Source: Pontederia crassipes (taxonomy: Eukaryota > Streptophyta > Magnoliopsida > Commelinales > Pontederiaceae). Taken from it: a DNA stretch of 64,000 nt. This document shows positions 36,201-47,367 of this stretch, piece after piece (the first letter of the stretch is position 1; each line of letters opens with the position of its first letter). The position numbers were made by a program, and so were the translations under genes. The stretch spans positions 50,934,917 through 50,998,916 of the forward strand of contig CM060189.1 of the NCBI GenBank assembly GCA_030549335.1. Reading direction: 5' to 3'. The notes beneath the pieces were generated by a model. That model saw only the letters and a program-made list of their open reading frames with translations. It ran no database searches and was not told the origin of the DNA.

Positions 36201-39200
36201 AGGGAATGAAGATTTAATAATAAATATCCCTCGTATGTGTATTTATATGTTACGTTTATAAGACTAAATATGAACAACAACAACAACAAAGCCTTATCCC
36301 ACTAGGTGGGATCGGCTACATGGATCATACGATGCCATTCCGCATTCGTTGATCCATGTTCATGAGATTCGACAAAGTTTTACGTTGGCTGTCGAGGCCT
36401 AACACAACCCTCCTCCTCCTTTAGCCATAAGACTAAATATGAAATTTCGTTTTAATCGTACATTTCTCCTTCTTTCCACCCCCGATTTGGAGGGGAAAGA
36501 AAAATAGAATATTGGAGAGGAATGGAGGGAAAAGCCCCCTCCTTTCCCCTCCAACTTAAACTCAACTAAATGAGAGGAACATGTTCTCCTTCTTTCCCTT
36601 TCCCCCTTTGTCCTCCTCTTTCATCCTCAACCAAACAGACCCTGGGCATAAATTCCATGAAATTTGAACTGCTGCGACGACCTTTAAACATGTGTTCGTT
36701 TCATGTCACTTGTAAGAATGAGGAACTAAAACATTGTCACAGGTGCAGCATCTGTTTAGCAACCATTGCACATCAAAGAAGTCCAAAGTCTATGTCTATA
36801 AGAAATGTCAACCGCAGAGATAGTGAACAATTCAACATTAATATAAGCCACTAAGATAACTAGTAGAGCATGTAACAAAAAGAATGATTAAACGAAGAAA
36901 TTTACTGAAAATGACAATGCTTAAAGGATATTTGTGGGCCATTTTGCTATCTACTTTGCCAATATGAAATATTTTAATGGGAAGATTCTGAACTGCATTA
37001 GCCCAGTCACAGCAACTCAATACCAGAACTTCTATTTTTTGACAAAGTCATACCGGAACTTTTAGTTGGCTTTTCCTCCCAGAAAATAAATTTTGGCTGA
37101 CCTTTTAAGGTTATTGCATCTCCTCCTGGGCTTCAAACTCATTATGAATGAGGTACACGTGTAGTAATAATGAAGAAACAAGATGAAATATTCTTTTATC
37201 AACCTCAACATGTAAGTAGATTATAGACAAATAATAATTTGATTCATGGCTTCAGAACAAGAAAGCTAAATCATGGAGATATAATATGATTGTTTAAGGC
37301 ATGAGAAAAAAAAATGGCGATTGGAAATAAGATAAAATAACATAGTAATGCATGCATCCAAGTACGGAAAGAATACGAGCTATTGCATCACATTCGCATA
37401 AACTAACCTTTTTATCTTTGCTTTTCTTGGACAAGTTGTCATCTTTCCTTCTCTTGCCATTCTCCTTTTTCTATAAGGAAACATGGAATTTGCTAATCAG
37501 AAGACTTAGAATCATTTGATGAGTTAAGGGATGTATTCTATAAAAAACATTCAACAAAAAAATCTTTAGTCAATTAACGCCCCTTCATACTATAACTTAT
37601 CCACAACTTGATCTTTTTGTTTACTATCGTTTTCTGCCTTTTTTAGTAATCAAATGACACCACCTTTCCCCCTCTTCTTCATTGTGAAGCAAAGATGGGG
37701 TGGGTTAGTGCCCCCATACACCAACCCTATGCGGGAACTAACCCAACACCCCACCCCCCTCCACCCCACACCCCTTCCTCCTCCTCTTGCCAGCAGTGAA
37801 CATAGGGTGGGGCCACCCCCATCTCCTTCACATTTTTGAGGGGTCAAAATTTGAAAGTTTATCATCCAGAGGAAAATGCGAAAAAATTATAGTCCAGGGG
37901 GTGTTTAAGAAAATAACTTTAATTCTCAAGGCTGTATATGATCTAAATGTTCCAACCGAGGATGGAGATTTATCTCTCAGTGTTTTCCATGAATTCATGT
38001 CTTGAAAACATAGATAGGCTGAGAAAAAATGTAACTGTTGTGACAGTATTTTTTTATTTTTCATAATTCCTTCTGCAATTTCAGGACACAAACAAAAGAT
38101 ATCACGAACTTCAATATTTACATTTTTAAGAGGGAAAAGGATGAATACTCAGGCCATGCGTCATCAAGATCCATTAGTCATTGAAAGTTGATACAAGATA
38201 GTACATGTGACAAACAAATGTCACAAGTTATCTCCTCAATCTTTTAAGAAAGCCTTGGCATGATAGTTCTCCGGATAGCATCTCACTCCCTCAAACATGA
38301 TACTAACTTCAATATACTTTGAGAAATGAATCCTAACCATTGAAAAAAGTCTTCTTGATGTGAAAGTTAGATACAGCCTTAATATATGGTCACTGCCTCA
38401 CATATATGGAACACCACCAATCAAGAGATCAAGGGTTAAGATGTGACAGTAAAGAAGTGAACATCACCTTAGACTTAAAAGTTCAACTATATGTCAACCC
38501 TTGATATTAAGATCAAGGATGTTCCACATATTCCTTAACCTCAACCATGTCTTAGCAAAATAAAGTATATAGAGACAACAATGCCCATCAACATGTGAAC
38601 CACATTAGAACAAGAAGGAGAAAATAAACATGACAGTCAAAGTAATAAAATGAAAATATCGGAATGCATGATGCATACTTATCATTTTGACTCTGGTTCT
38701 CCATAGTATTGTAGAATTTTATCTATTTTAACATTAATATACATGTAGAACTGTTGATAATGCCTTGAATCTTAATTCAGTTGTAAACTCTTTTTGATCC
38801 ATATGTCATAAAAGCACTCAAGTAATTGGGACGACAAAGTCACCCATCCCAGGGCCTCCCGTACAACGAAGCCTCCGAAACCTAGATGATTTGAGAATTT
38901 GAGTTTCTTATTTTGTAGGGGTTTCTATATAAACTCCCTAAGATTTGAGTTATTCTGAATTTTGTAACCGTCTGCTTTCTTCCACATCAAAGAAAAACTC
39001 TGTCAACCCCAGGGGACATAGCCCAATTAAGAGGTGAACATAAAAAATCCCCTATGTTCTTCTGTGTGTGCAAATGCACTTTCTCGCCCTCTTTCATAGC
39101 ACGGACAAATGGCTGATGTGAAAAAATGAGGAGCAAACAAAACATTCAAGGCAGTAGATAATTTTATATCAAATCATGATATCAGCAACGTCCAAGGTCA

Positions 39201-41236
39201 GCAATGGGATTGGGATCATTACTGAGTTTATTTTTTTGAAGGATGAGTATTGCTTAGTTAGTTGGCACTATCTACCACATGAACGCCAACGATTGGGATA
39301 CTATTAACTAAAGGAAAAAACAAAAAGTTGCCACCTAAATGTAGAATAATTGCTCATCCGCATCAATATCAGATGGTGCTGGAGAAACATGAAGGCTACA
39401 AGCAACAAACTTACAGTCATATATCTGCATCGCAGAGCCACATCACGGACTGTCTTGTCCTGCAACTGGATGGCTATCTTTGAGTACCGCACTAGAGTAG
39501 TATCAGATGCAAACCTGGAAGAATGTGGAATATACTGCTTAATACAACAACAACAACAACAACAACAACAAAGCCTTATCCCACTAGGTGGGGTCGGCTA
39601 CATGGATCATACGACTCGATCCATGTTCATGAGATTCGACAGGGTTTTACGCTGGTTGTCGGGACCTAACACAACCCTCCTCCTATATCCGGGCTTGGGA
39701 CCGGCTATAAAACATAGGCGGAGTTGTGGAATATACTGCTTAATATTGAAAAAAATTCCTTTGACCCCATAAGGAAAGGGACAAGCAAGAAAATATTAAA
39801 ATTGACTTAGTAGTATGGCGACCGGTGACTAGTGACATGTAATCAATCATGAGAGTAGTTCCACTGGCCCATATTCCCCTATTTACCCCTTGTACCTAAA
39901 AATACCTCCCACTTGGTCAAGCAAAAAAATTCTAAATTCTACTATTTCAACCTGCCATTGTATCTCGTCATACACAGGTTTCCTTTTTCTTTTGAGGAGA
40001 GGTTTCCATTTTATTTGAAAAGTCAGAAATATCAGTTAAAATCAAATAAGGGACTAACCTCCTTTTCTGTGTCTATAGCTTGCATATACATACCAAACTA
40101 GCCAAAAAGAAGATCTTGATTCTTGCCCTTACAAAATAATTAATCAATAGTACATCACAGAAGTACATTTAATCATTTCTACAATAGTTAGCAGCTCGCT
40201 GACTCCCCACCTTGACAAAATGTTGTATTCGCATACAAATGGCTTTTGTTGAAAGTATATATAGATGGTTTTCTGCAATACATATCAGCTTTCAACAAAC
40301 AGATTATCATAAATTCATAATTATGACTAGAATGATAAGAAGTTATGCCAAGTGACTTCAGTACCAACATTACGTTCAATTTTGCCAAACTAAATCTCCT
40401 CCTAGAAGTTGATATCAAACAAACATATCCCAGAATTTTCAACTTAACTGACTCCCCACATACACGCTATTTCTCTACAGAAGCCATTCATCTTTGATAA
40501 AAAAAAACCTCTTGAAAAAAAAATCTGACATGACAACTTTGCAAAATGTATTATGATCTGTTCACAACCAGTCTACCAAGTACTTTATGCTGGTTAATGG
40601 TTCATGGGGATCCCAAATAATCTTGTTCTCGTTGCAATTATGGATTGCATATAAATCTAAACAATGAATGCTTAACTCTATTTTATTTTATTTTATCCTT
40701 TTGAGGAGGAAAAGGATGACCACCAGAGTATGCTTAACTCTATTTGTCCTGCCAACCACATGAAGAAAATCCACCTTCTATACTCTGATTAAAACCACAG
40801 AGCCAGAAATAAGATCCCCAGACTACGACTCTTTCAATAAAAAAAGAAAACAAAAAAACTCCAGACTGAAGAATTAAACCTCAACTAATGTTATTTTTTC
40901 TTCAAAGATTAAAACCAACAACCCTACCATACAAAATAACAAATAAAAAGAGTTCTTTTGTTTTATTTAGGTGTGAGGGAAAATTTTAAGAAGCCAAGAG
41001 ACTAACTTGGTGAGCCCTTCTTCCAAGATGGCCTGCTCCTCGGACGACCATTCCAACGACAGCCCAGGATTATGCTTCAGCGCCTGCGCTGTCCCCGAAG
41101 CCCCCAACGCCGTCGTTTCCGCCGCCGCGGCCGCTGTGGTTCCGTTGCTAGGGTTCCCACCCGAGGGCGTGCCACCGCCGCCGCCGCCTTGCAAGGACCC
41201 TCCATGAGCCCCGTCCATGTTGGCGTTGGCTCCCAT
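33269..41236 (-). CDS. DUF3755-like nuclear protein with SANT-like segment
   Basis: Seven minus-strand exons: 41236-41007, 39514-39415, 37470-37408, 35164-35050, 34414-34332, 34040-33979, 33380-33269. All are GT-AG with consistent phases, giving 254 aa. ATG 41236 (MGANANMDGAHGG) is chosen because the frame upstream has no ATG. Residues 1-50 are Gly/Ala/Thr-rich. Residues about 54-110 (LKHNPGLSLEWSSEEQ ... KTVRDVALRCRYM) resemble a SANT/Myb-like helix bundle. Residues 111-131 are a Lys/Arg-rich likely nuclear localisation signal. A Pro-rich linker with an acidic VDDDD precedes a C-terminal region (GQLLESNADALSKI, ENIKLFCETRDNIISILK, NDMPEIMKQMPPLPVKINEE). From memory this order matches the plant DUF3755 family (At3g07565-like). 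The function is not established. Introns host two SINE-like copies. Confidence 0.85.
34841..34899 (-). mobile_element. 59-bp insertion of an oligo(A)-tailed retroposon 3' end, in DUF3755-like intron 4
   Basis: The insert starts with a T-run on the plus strand followed by GAAACGGGAAAGGACAATCA and ends CCAGAGGAA; on the minus strand it therefore ends in oligo(A). A perfect 10-bp repeat, GAATTCTCAA, flanks it (34831-34840 and 34900-34909). It is clearly related to the insertion at 21611-21672. Confidence 0.8.
36064..36646. mobile_element. MITE-like element in DUF3755-like intron 3, carrying a nested SINE
   Basis: The left end reads GACGGCCTCTTTGGTTCA; the reverse complement of the right end reads CCCAGGGTCTGTTTGGTTGA. 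Purine-rich sequence (GGGAAGGGAAGG, 36096-36150) on the left is matched by pyrimidine-rich sequence (CTTTCCCTTTCCCCC, 36590-36606) on the right, so the arms can pair. A SINE-like copy (36275-36426) sits inside, so this element is the older one. No target duplication was established. Confidence 0.55.
36275..36426 (-). mobile_element. SINE-like element with RTE-type tail, 152 bp
   Basis: Read on the minus strand it starts GGCTAAAGGAGGAGGAGG, continues GTTGTGTTAGGCC and ends with the TGGGATAAGGC(TTTG)(TTG)n tail shared with the LINE at 49004. A perfect 17-bp target duplication, ATAAGACTAAATATGAA, flanks it at 36258-36274 and 36427-36443. It is about 30 bp shorter at its 5' end than the copies at 39545 and 45554. 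Confidence 0.9.
39545..39724 (-). mobile_element. SINE-like element with RTE-type tail, 180 bp, beside a splice acceptor
   Basis: On the minus strand it begins ACTCCGCCTATGTTTTATAG and ends in (TTG)n. A perfect 21-bp target duplication flanks it (39524-39544 and 39725-39745; it starts TGTGGAATATACTGC). It lies in intron 1 of the DUF3755-like gene in the sense orientation of that gene, and its tail is only 30 bp from the exon 2 boundary at 39514. Confidence 0.93.
40684..40729 (-). mobile_element. 46-bp insertion of an oligo(A)-tailed retroposon 3' end, in DUF3755-like intron 1
   Basis: The insert reads TATTTTATTTTATCC then TTTTGAGGAGGAAAAGGATG and ends CCAGAGT. On the minus strand its end is TAAAATAAAATA, an A-rich tail. 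A perfect 16-bp repeat, ATGCTTAACTCTATTT, flanks it (40668-40683 and 40730-40745). The interior resembles the insertions at 21611 and 34841 (GA-rich block, then GATGnnnnnCCAGAG). Confidence 0.75.
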
Positions 41237-42040
41237 CAGCAGCACCGAGCAACGACCAAAAATACGACTCAAACAGGCCTCAAATCTTAAGAATCTTGAG
41301 CACCTCGCCGCCAATTCGAGTGTTCTTCCCGCCAATCAAAGAGGGACGAACCCAAGGAGCTCCTCGCGCCTCAAATCTGCAGAGCTGGTGAGGGGAAAGA
41401 CTGTATCTTGAGGGGAGATTGGAGAGAGACGTGAAGATTTGGAGGATAAAAATTGGATTTTTAATTGGCCTGGTTGCTTATGGCTCTTTATATGGAAATT
41501 TCTTGGAGTTCCTGCTTTGTTGTTAAACTCCTCACTCCCTTCCCCTCCTCCATTATTGTTTTTATAGTTTAATAATAAATAAATTATAATTCCTATTTTA
41601 AAATTGGAGGTCACAGAAGTTTTTTTTATTTAGATTATAATAATTGACCGGAGTCCAGAGAATGTTTGCAAAAGTTTGTGCCTGCACATTAAAGTGACAA
41701 GAAATTTTTTTTGTATATTTCTGGGATTAATTTAGATGGCACCAGTAAATCTATTTTTGACCATATTGCAATAAAGAACTTATAAGGGTAATGGTTATTT
41801 TAATTTAAAGGTTCTGATACATTAATAAATACCCTTTTCAGAAATTAATCCTTCATTTAATTTATTTTATGTACTAGGCAGATGGGCCATTAAGTTTGCA
41901 AGTAATTTAGTAGATAATTTTTTTCCTGATAAAGGGTTGACTTAACAATGTTTTCAGCTTAATTTTCTTATTAATTTAAGGCTTCTTTGATTTGGGATAA
42001 AGTAGGAGTATTTTTTGGGGGGCTAAATTTTACGAAGGAA
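41237..42040 (-). promoter_or_regulatory. Leader and promoter region of the DUF3755-like gene
   Basis: On the minus strand, CCATATAAAGAGCC (about 41485-41498) is a TATA-like box about 255 nt upstream of the start codon. The sequence between is GC-rich and pyrimidine-rich, as expected of a leader. The frames at 41007-41411 on the plus strand and the minus-strand extension above codon 1 start at non-ATG codons or are shadows. Beyond 41560 the sequence is A+T-rich with nothing recognised. Confidence 0.4.
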
Positions 42041-42044
42041 ATGT

Positions 42045-42548
42045 AGAAAAAGAGTTATTTTTTTGGGTTGATGATTTTTCATTTCTAACTTCAAATTATG
42101 ATCTTATTTTTTTACACCTATGAACTATCACGATTTTTTCACTTTAACTCTTCCGTCTATTTTTGTTATGTTTTCCGTTACTTTTTATTTTTATCAAATT
42201 ACTCCTCCCTCCATAACATATCAAATAATAAATATAAAAAAGAAAAAAAAATTAGGGGGAAGATAATTTAATCTTTTTCATAAATGATAATTTTTTTACC
42301 ACTTTAATTCTTCCATCAATTTTTTTATTTTTTATATTTGTTATTTCATATTTTTCTGGAGGAAGGAGTAATTTAATCTTTTCATAAATGAAAAAAAAAT
42401 AAAACTAATAGAAGACGTAACAAAAATGATGGGAGGACTAAAGTAAAAAAGTCGTGATAGTTTAAGGATAAAAAAAATAAGTTCGTAGTTTATAATTAGA
42501 TGTAAAAAATCATGATAATTTAGGGGAGACTTATAAAAATAACCCTAT
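42045..42548. mobile_element. Degraded fold-back element related to the one at 58846-59693
   Basis: The left arm (GGGTTGATGATTTTTCATTT ... GAACTATCACGATTTTTTCA ... CTTCCGTC) is matched in inverted form by the right arm (... GTCGTGATAGTTTAAGGA ... TAAAAATAACCC). The phrases TATCACGA, CTTCCGTC and GTTATT recur in the arms of the 58846 element. The centre is A+T-rich rather than GC-rich, and no flanking 9-bp repeat is evident. Confidence 0.55.
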
Positions 42549-44230
42549 TTTCTTTTTCATTCTTCTTCTAATAAAATAATCATTTTAAGTAAATTTAAAA
42601 ATTAATAGAGAGAATACTTTCCTCTCTATTTTTTTTGTCACATTGTCCCATTGATTAAAATATTTTTTTATTAACAGTAAACTATTTTCGATATTGTTAT
42701 GTACATGCGAACATATGTGAGTTAAGTCACATCAATGAGTTGGAGATGCCAAAATAATTTACATGTAGCACAAAAACTTAATTATACTGCTTTAGTCCAA
42801 AACAATTTGTGAAAGTAAAATGAGTATTTGAAGAATTGAAGTAGAACATTTTTCACATACACTATAATTCTTGAAGTCAATCAGTTACTTCTTTTTTTAT
42901 TAAATGATTTAAATCCAAAAAAAATCTAATTGTTTTTCAATATTTATTTGAAGCATACAAATAGTCCCTCGTACTGATCATTTTACATGTTTTTATCGGA
43001 ATAAAATAAAAAATCAACACTTTGTCATCACATGCTACAAATAACTCAAAATTTCACCAAAAATCAACTATAAAATGTGGTTCTTAAGATCGCGATCACG
43101 ATCTAAATATTAAAATATTGATCTTATTATTTCAATACGATCTTCATTTTAATTATACGATCTTATTTAATTATATATGATCTCCTATGATTAATATAAT
43201 CATTTAAATATTAATTTAAAATATATTCATAATAATAAAAATTAAGTTTCATGAAATTTCTTTTATTTATAAGAAAATGACATAATGAAGTATAATTTAA
43301 GATTTAAATGTGAAAATTTTATCAAAAAATATATTTACTCCTTTTTAAATATATATATATTATTAATAACTGATTCGATTTAGGGTGAGCACGGTCCCTG
43401 TCAACCCGGACCGGATCGACCCGACTTTCCGGGAAAAAATTTCGACCTGGTATGTAATCGCACCAGAACTGATTCTATGTTCGAGACTGGGTCCATCGCT
43501 ACAAAACCCGACCTAAGACCTAGTCTTATTAAAATAAAATATAATTGTAATAATATATTTAACTTATCTAATTTTAGATAATATGTTATATCATCATTTT
43601 ATTCAATTTTAAAATATTCTAATATGAGTTATCTAAACTCGGTTCAATTCTAAGTGAAATTCTCGGTTCAATTCTCAATTAAAAAAAATATAATTATAAT
43701 AATATATTAAGTTGTATAAATTCTAATTAATTTTAATATATAAAATTATTTAATTTTAATTAATTTTCGGTTCTATTTTTAATTTTTCGAGTCCGACCCG
43801 ATTCTTATTTTTATTATTCCCGAGTAAAATCTGGTCTGACCGGGTCTTCTCCCTCCAATATATTCATTTTCACAATGTTGGTACTAAACAAGTAGTGTCA
43901 CTTCAATGTATAATTCTATAAATCTACAACGTTCTCTAATCATTTAATATATTGACAAATCACGGCTGAAATCAGATAATTTTTTTTTATTTTTAAATAT
44001 TAGCTCACCTTCACCTGTTTTTTTTTTCTGATTTCGGCATTATCTTGGGTTTTGACGTCTTCATACAATCGAAGAAATCTCCAATTAAATATCACAAGTA
44101 GATATAAAAGAAGAAAATAAGGAAAAAAGATTAAAAAAACTGTTTTGATTAGCTTTGTGAAAAATGATGTAAATAGGAAATTGCTTTCCCAAAAGCGGAA
44201 AATCCGTAAATTGAATACAAATACTATGAT
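42549..44230. other. AT-rich intergenic DNA, possible degenerate MITE
   Basis: Mostly A+T-rich. 43385-43860 begins with CCCGGACCGGATCGACCCGAC and ends with GTCTGACCGGGTC, weakly inverted ends around a repeated TCTCGGTTCAATTCT (two copies at 43645-43678). That may be an old TIR element, but it is unproven. Nothing else is seen. Confidence 0.4.
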
Positions 44231-44250
44231 CGATTAGAGAATATTATATT

Positions 44251-44609
44251 TTATACTTACCGAAAAAAATAGAGAATATTTTATGTTGGTCATTTTTTGT
44301 TGGAAGTTAAACATAGAAAACCGTAAGGCACGACAGTAAAAAAAAAAAAAAGCTCGACGAGTATCGTCACAAGTAGAGCAATATATGTATTTTTCCGGTT
44401 TCAATATATTTTTCTCCGTCACAAGCGAGTCTTCATTTTTATACTTACCGAAAAAAATAGATAATATTTTATGTTGGTCAATTAAGGCACGACAGCAAAA
44501 AAAAAAAAAAAAAAAAAACTCGACGAGTATCGTCACAAGTAGAGCAATATATTTATTTTTCCGGTTTCAATATATTTTTCTCCGTCACAAGCGAGTCTTC
44601 ATTTTTATT
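44251..44609. repeat. Tandem duplication of a 188-bp unit
   Basis: 44251-44438 and 44439-44609 are direct copies (TTATACTTACCGAAAAAAAT ... CACAAGCGAGTCTTCATTTT). The second copy lacks about 25 bp (after TTGGTCA) and has a longer A-run. The frames at 44234-44624 are shadows of this duplication, and no coding signal is present. Confidence 0.92.
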
Positions 44610-45536
44610 AATTTGCAAATTTAATTCCAGTTCATTTTATAATTATACTCAATGCATAAAAAGGGAAATAAATAGTTTATTAGTTTTAAAAATGAGCCCA
44701 AGTCAACAATAGAATAAAGTGCAAAATGGTTAGAGGCCACTAATCTTTGTCACATCGTTAAAAGTTTGATTTTGATCAACTAATCATTAGATAACAGTTA
44801 CCGAATAATATTTAGAGATTAGATGTTTAGTTACGAAATTGTTGAATAAATATTCATTAAATTTCATGGTTAACTTGGCTTAAAAGTGTAAAATTGTGTA
44901 AATAGGGGTATGAAGTGGTAACTAAAATTAAAATACATTAAATTATCATATTTTTTAACCCTTTCGAGACTCAAAGTGGAGAGCTCTCATATCGGAATTT
45001 AATCGACTTACCAATTGAACCAAGAACACAATATTTTGGTGCCATGATGCAACAACACGCCTATCCACTTCTAAATTTTAATTCTCAACAGTGGACATTG
45101 TGTGAAAAGGAAGTCTTCGACCTCAACAAGAATGTAGCCATAAATCCTTTGAAGAAAACTGTAAGGACCTAAGGTTTAAGGACAAATAATGTTTAAGTGA
45201 ATAATCCCACATGAACAAAATATAAAAATGATCAGCTAATTCCTTTCACCAATCAAGTCGTGTTTTAAATTCATGCGGACGATCCAAAATAAACAATATC
45301 TTGGGCCAGGGGTGTTACAAAAACAACCAATAAAAATGCATGCGGGAGAAGAAAAGATTATTTTGCTTTGGACCTTCACATATATATGGTATGAAAAAAA
45401 GAGATGAATTTCTTTCAATCAGGAATTGCAGATATATAACAGTTTGACATCTCAATTCTCCAATCTCACTAGCTGCAACATGTTGGTGAGAGAGTGGATT
45501 TGTGATATACATGGCCGACGTCATAATCTATGGTCA
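44610..45536. other. Intergenic, no feature seen
   Basis: A+T-rich. Small frames at 45236-45524 overlap in different phases with no domain. Confidence 0.45.
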
Positions 45537-45553
45537 TTGTGCTATCAAGAACA

Positions 45554-45736
45554 ATTCTGTCTATGTTTTATAGTCAGTCCCAAGTCTGGATAAAGGAGGA
45601 GGGTTGTGTTAGGCACCGACAGCCAACGTAAAATTCTGTCGAATCTTATGAACATGATCAACGTTGCGCCAGGGAATGACGTCGTATGATCCATGTAGCC
45701 GACCCTACCTAGTGGGATAAGGCTTTGTTGTTGTTG
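45554..45736 (+). mobile_element. SINE-like element with RTE-type tail, 183 bp
   Basis: Begins ATTCTGTCTATGTTTTATAG, then GGAGGAGGGTTGTGTTAGGC, and ends in the CCTAGTGGGATAAGGC (TTG)n tail. It is flanked by TTGTGCTATCAAGAACA at 45537-45553 and again at 45737-45753. Its first base corresponds exactly to the first base of the 39545 copy, so the 5' end is a real element boundary. No clear RNA polymerase III A and B boxes are seen. Confidence 0.92.
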
Positions 45737-45997
45737 TTGTGCTATCAAGAACATTAGAAAATAAATTATGCTTCTCCCTGCAGCACAAGTCCCACAAATA
45801 GCCGCTTCCATTTCTTCATGATACAATTCTTGGAGTGATCTTAAATCACATAAATTATGTACAGAACTCTGCAATAAATAAATCATGTAAAGTACATATA
45901 CTGAAATGGATGAAGAACTCAAAAAGTAAATAAATAAAAGATGCACATTGTGAACACTTATGGTCAGAAAATTGTAAAGATCACATAGATTATGTAT

Positions 45998-47026
45998 TTA
46001 TTCATTGAGAGGGTCAGAAGCTAATTGTTGTGGAAGAGTTTCAGCTAAAATGACAACAGATGTTGCTGATTCGATCATCGCAGTAAAATGATATTCACAT
46101 GCCCTATAAAGTTTTGTTATTAAGATATTAACAGACAAAGGATTTGTATATATGTTATCTATAGCCAAGGAGAGATAATAAGTACATTCTCTACTTGGTT
46201 TGAGAGAGAGAGAGAGAGAGAGAGTAATGGATGGAAAATAAACAATGTAGTGGGGACATTTACCATACAATCATTGAATAGATGACAGATCAAAGAAAGT
46301 AACCTAAGGGTCTGTTTAGTTTCTGTTACTATTTTCATTCCATGTTATTTGAAACTAAAAAACAATAATGTATTTGGTTTTGTTTTCGGAGAACACTTTC
46401 TAAAATGATTAAAAAAATGAAAAAGGAGTTGTTCCATGTTCTCAATAAAAAAGGATATTAAAAATATGATATATCTGTGAGGGTATTCTTGTATTTAGCA
46501 CTTAAAACATAATTAGATTTATTTTTTCCTCAATGTCGTTACTAGCCCACACATTTCCCGCCCAATTACGTGCACAATTATCTGCTCGCAACTCAGTATA
46601 AAATGGATTTAAGTTCTTTTTTATAGGAAAACATAATGAATATGATAAACCAAACAAATATTCTTTTTCTCATAGTCCGCAGCTCAGCAAAAAAAGAATT
46701 GGTTTTTTCCCTTTTTCTGAAACAGAATGGCAATGATGAACCAAAAAAATTAAATACTTAGATTTCTTTAAAAAAGTGAAAATAAAATATCATAAGATTG
46801 AAACACGTAATACTTTTTAAAATAAAAAATGCCCTAAGTTCTCCCTATTGAAAATCAGATGTCATGAGATTCGTCGTTAATAAAATTGCAAAAATATAAC
46901 CTTTTTTTAGGTAAAATAGTAATATAACCTAGAGACTCATAAGAAGCCATCAATTTACCTTTCAGTCATCATACGTCTGACACAGAGTTCTTGACTGTCA
47001 ACTGTCGCCAATGAGAGAGACCTCTC
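45998..47026 (-). CDS. Tentative terminal exons of the TBC Rab-GAP gene
   Basis: Two minus-strand segments, 47026-46959 and 46103-45998, can be spliced after the firm exon ending at 47368 with correct phases (0, 2) and AG/GT borders. They would add ERSLSLATVDSQELCV... and ...CEYHFTAMIESATSVVILAE before a TAA at 45998. The last segment has a coding-like composition, but I cannot confirm either exon from family knowledge. A different, nearer terminal exon is possible. If accepted, the full protein is 704 aa. Confidence 0.35.
46203..46225. repeat. (GA)n microsatellite
   Basis: About 11 GA units within the last putative intron of the TBC gene. Confidence 0.9.
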
Positions 47027-47367
47027 CTCGAATCCCAGAAAATAACAGCTAGGAAGTGTCACTTTGCACCCAAAATTTGATCAGGTAAGTATTGCCACTT
47101 CCAAGAGACCTAACTTCTATCGACTTCTAACGACAAAACAGAGCATTCCAGTTTTGTTTAATCATTGCTCTGCAGTTCCTGTGCTTGATTGTTTTATCAA
47201 CTGCACCCAAGTGAAGGCACAAAATCAAGATTCAAAATAACTAAAGATAAGAGAAATAGAAGTGTCCAATAGTAGTCACCAAATATTATAAAGTATCATA
47301 TGCATGGATTTAACTGCCAAATTGTCGAACAACAAAATGTTTGTAGCTAAGATGTTGGAATTAATAC

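Noticed and set aside
40967-41335. Extension of the DUF3755-like first exon upstream of ATG 41236 and past 41007
   Set aside because: The upstream extension starts at TTG and has leader-like composition; past 41007 the frame reads into the intron after a good GT donor.
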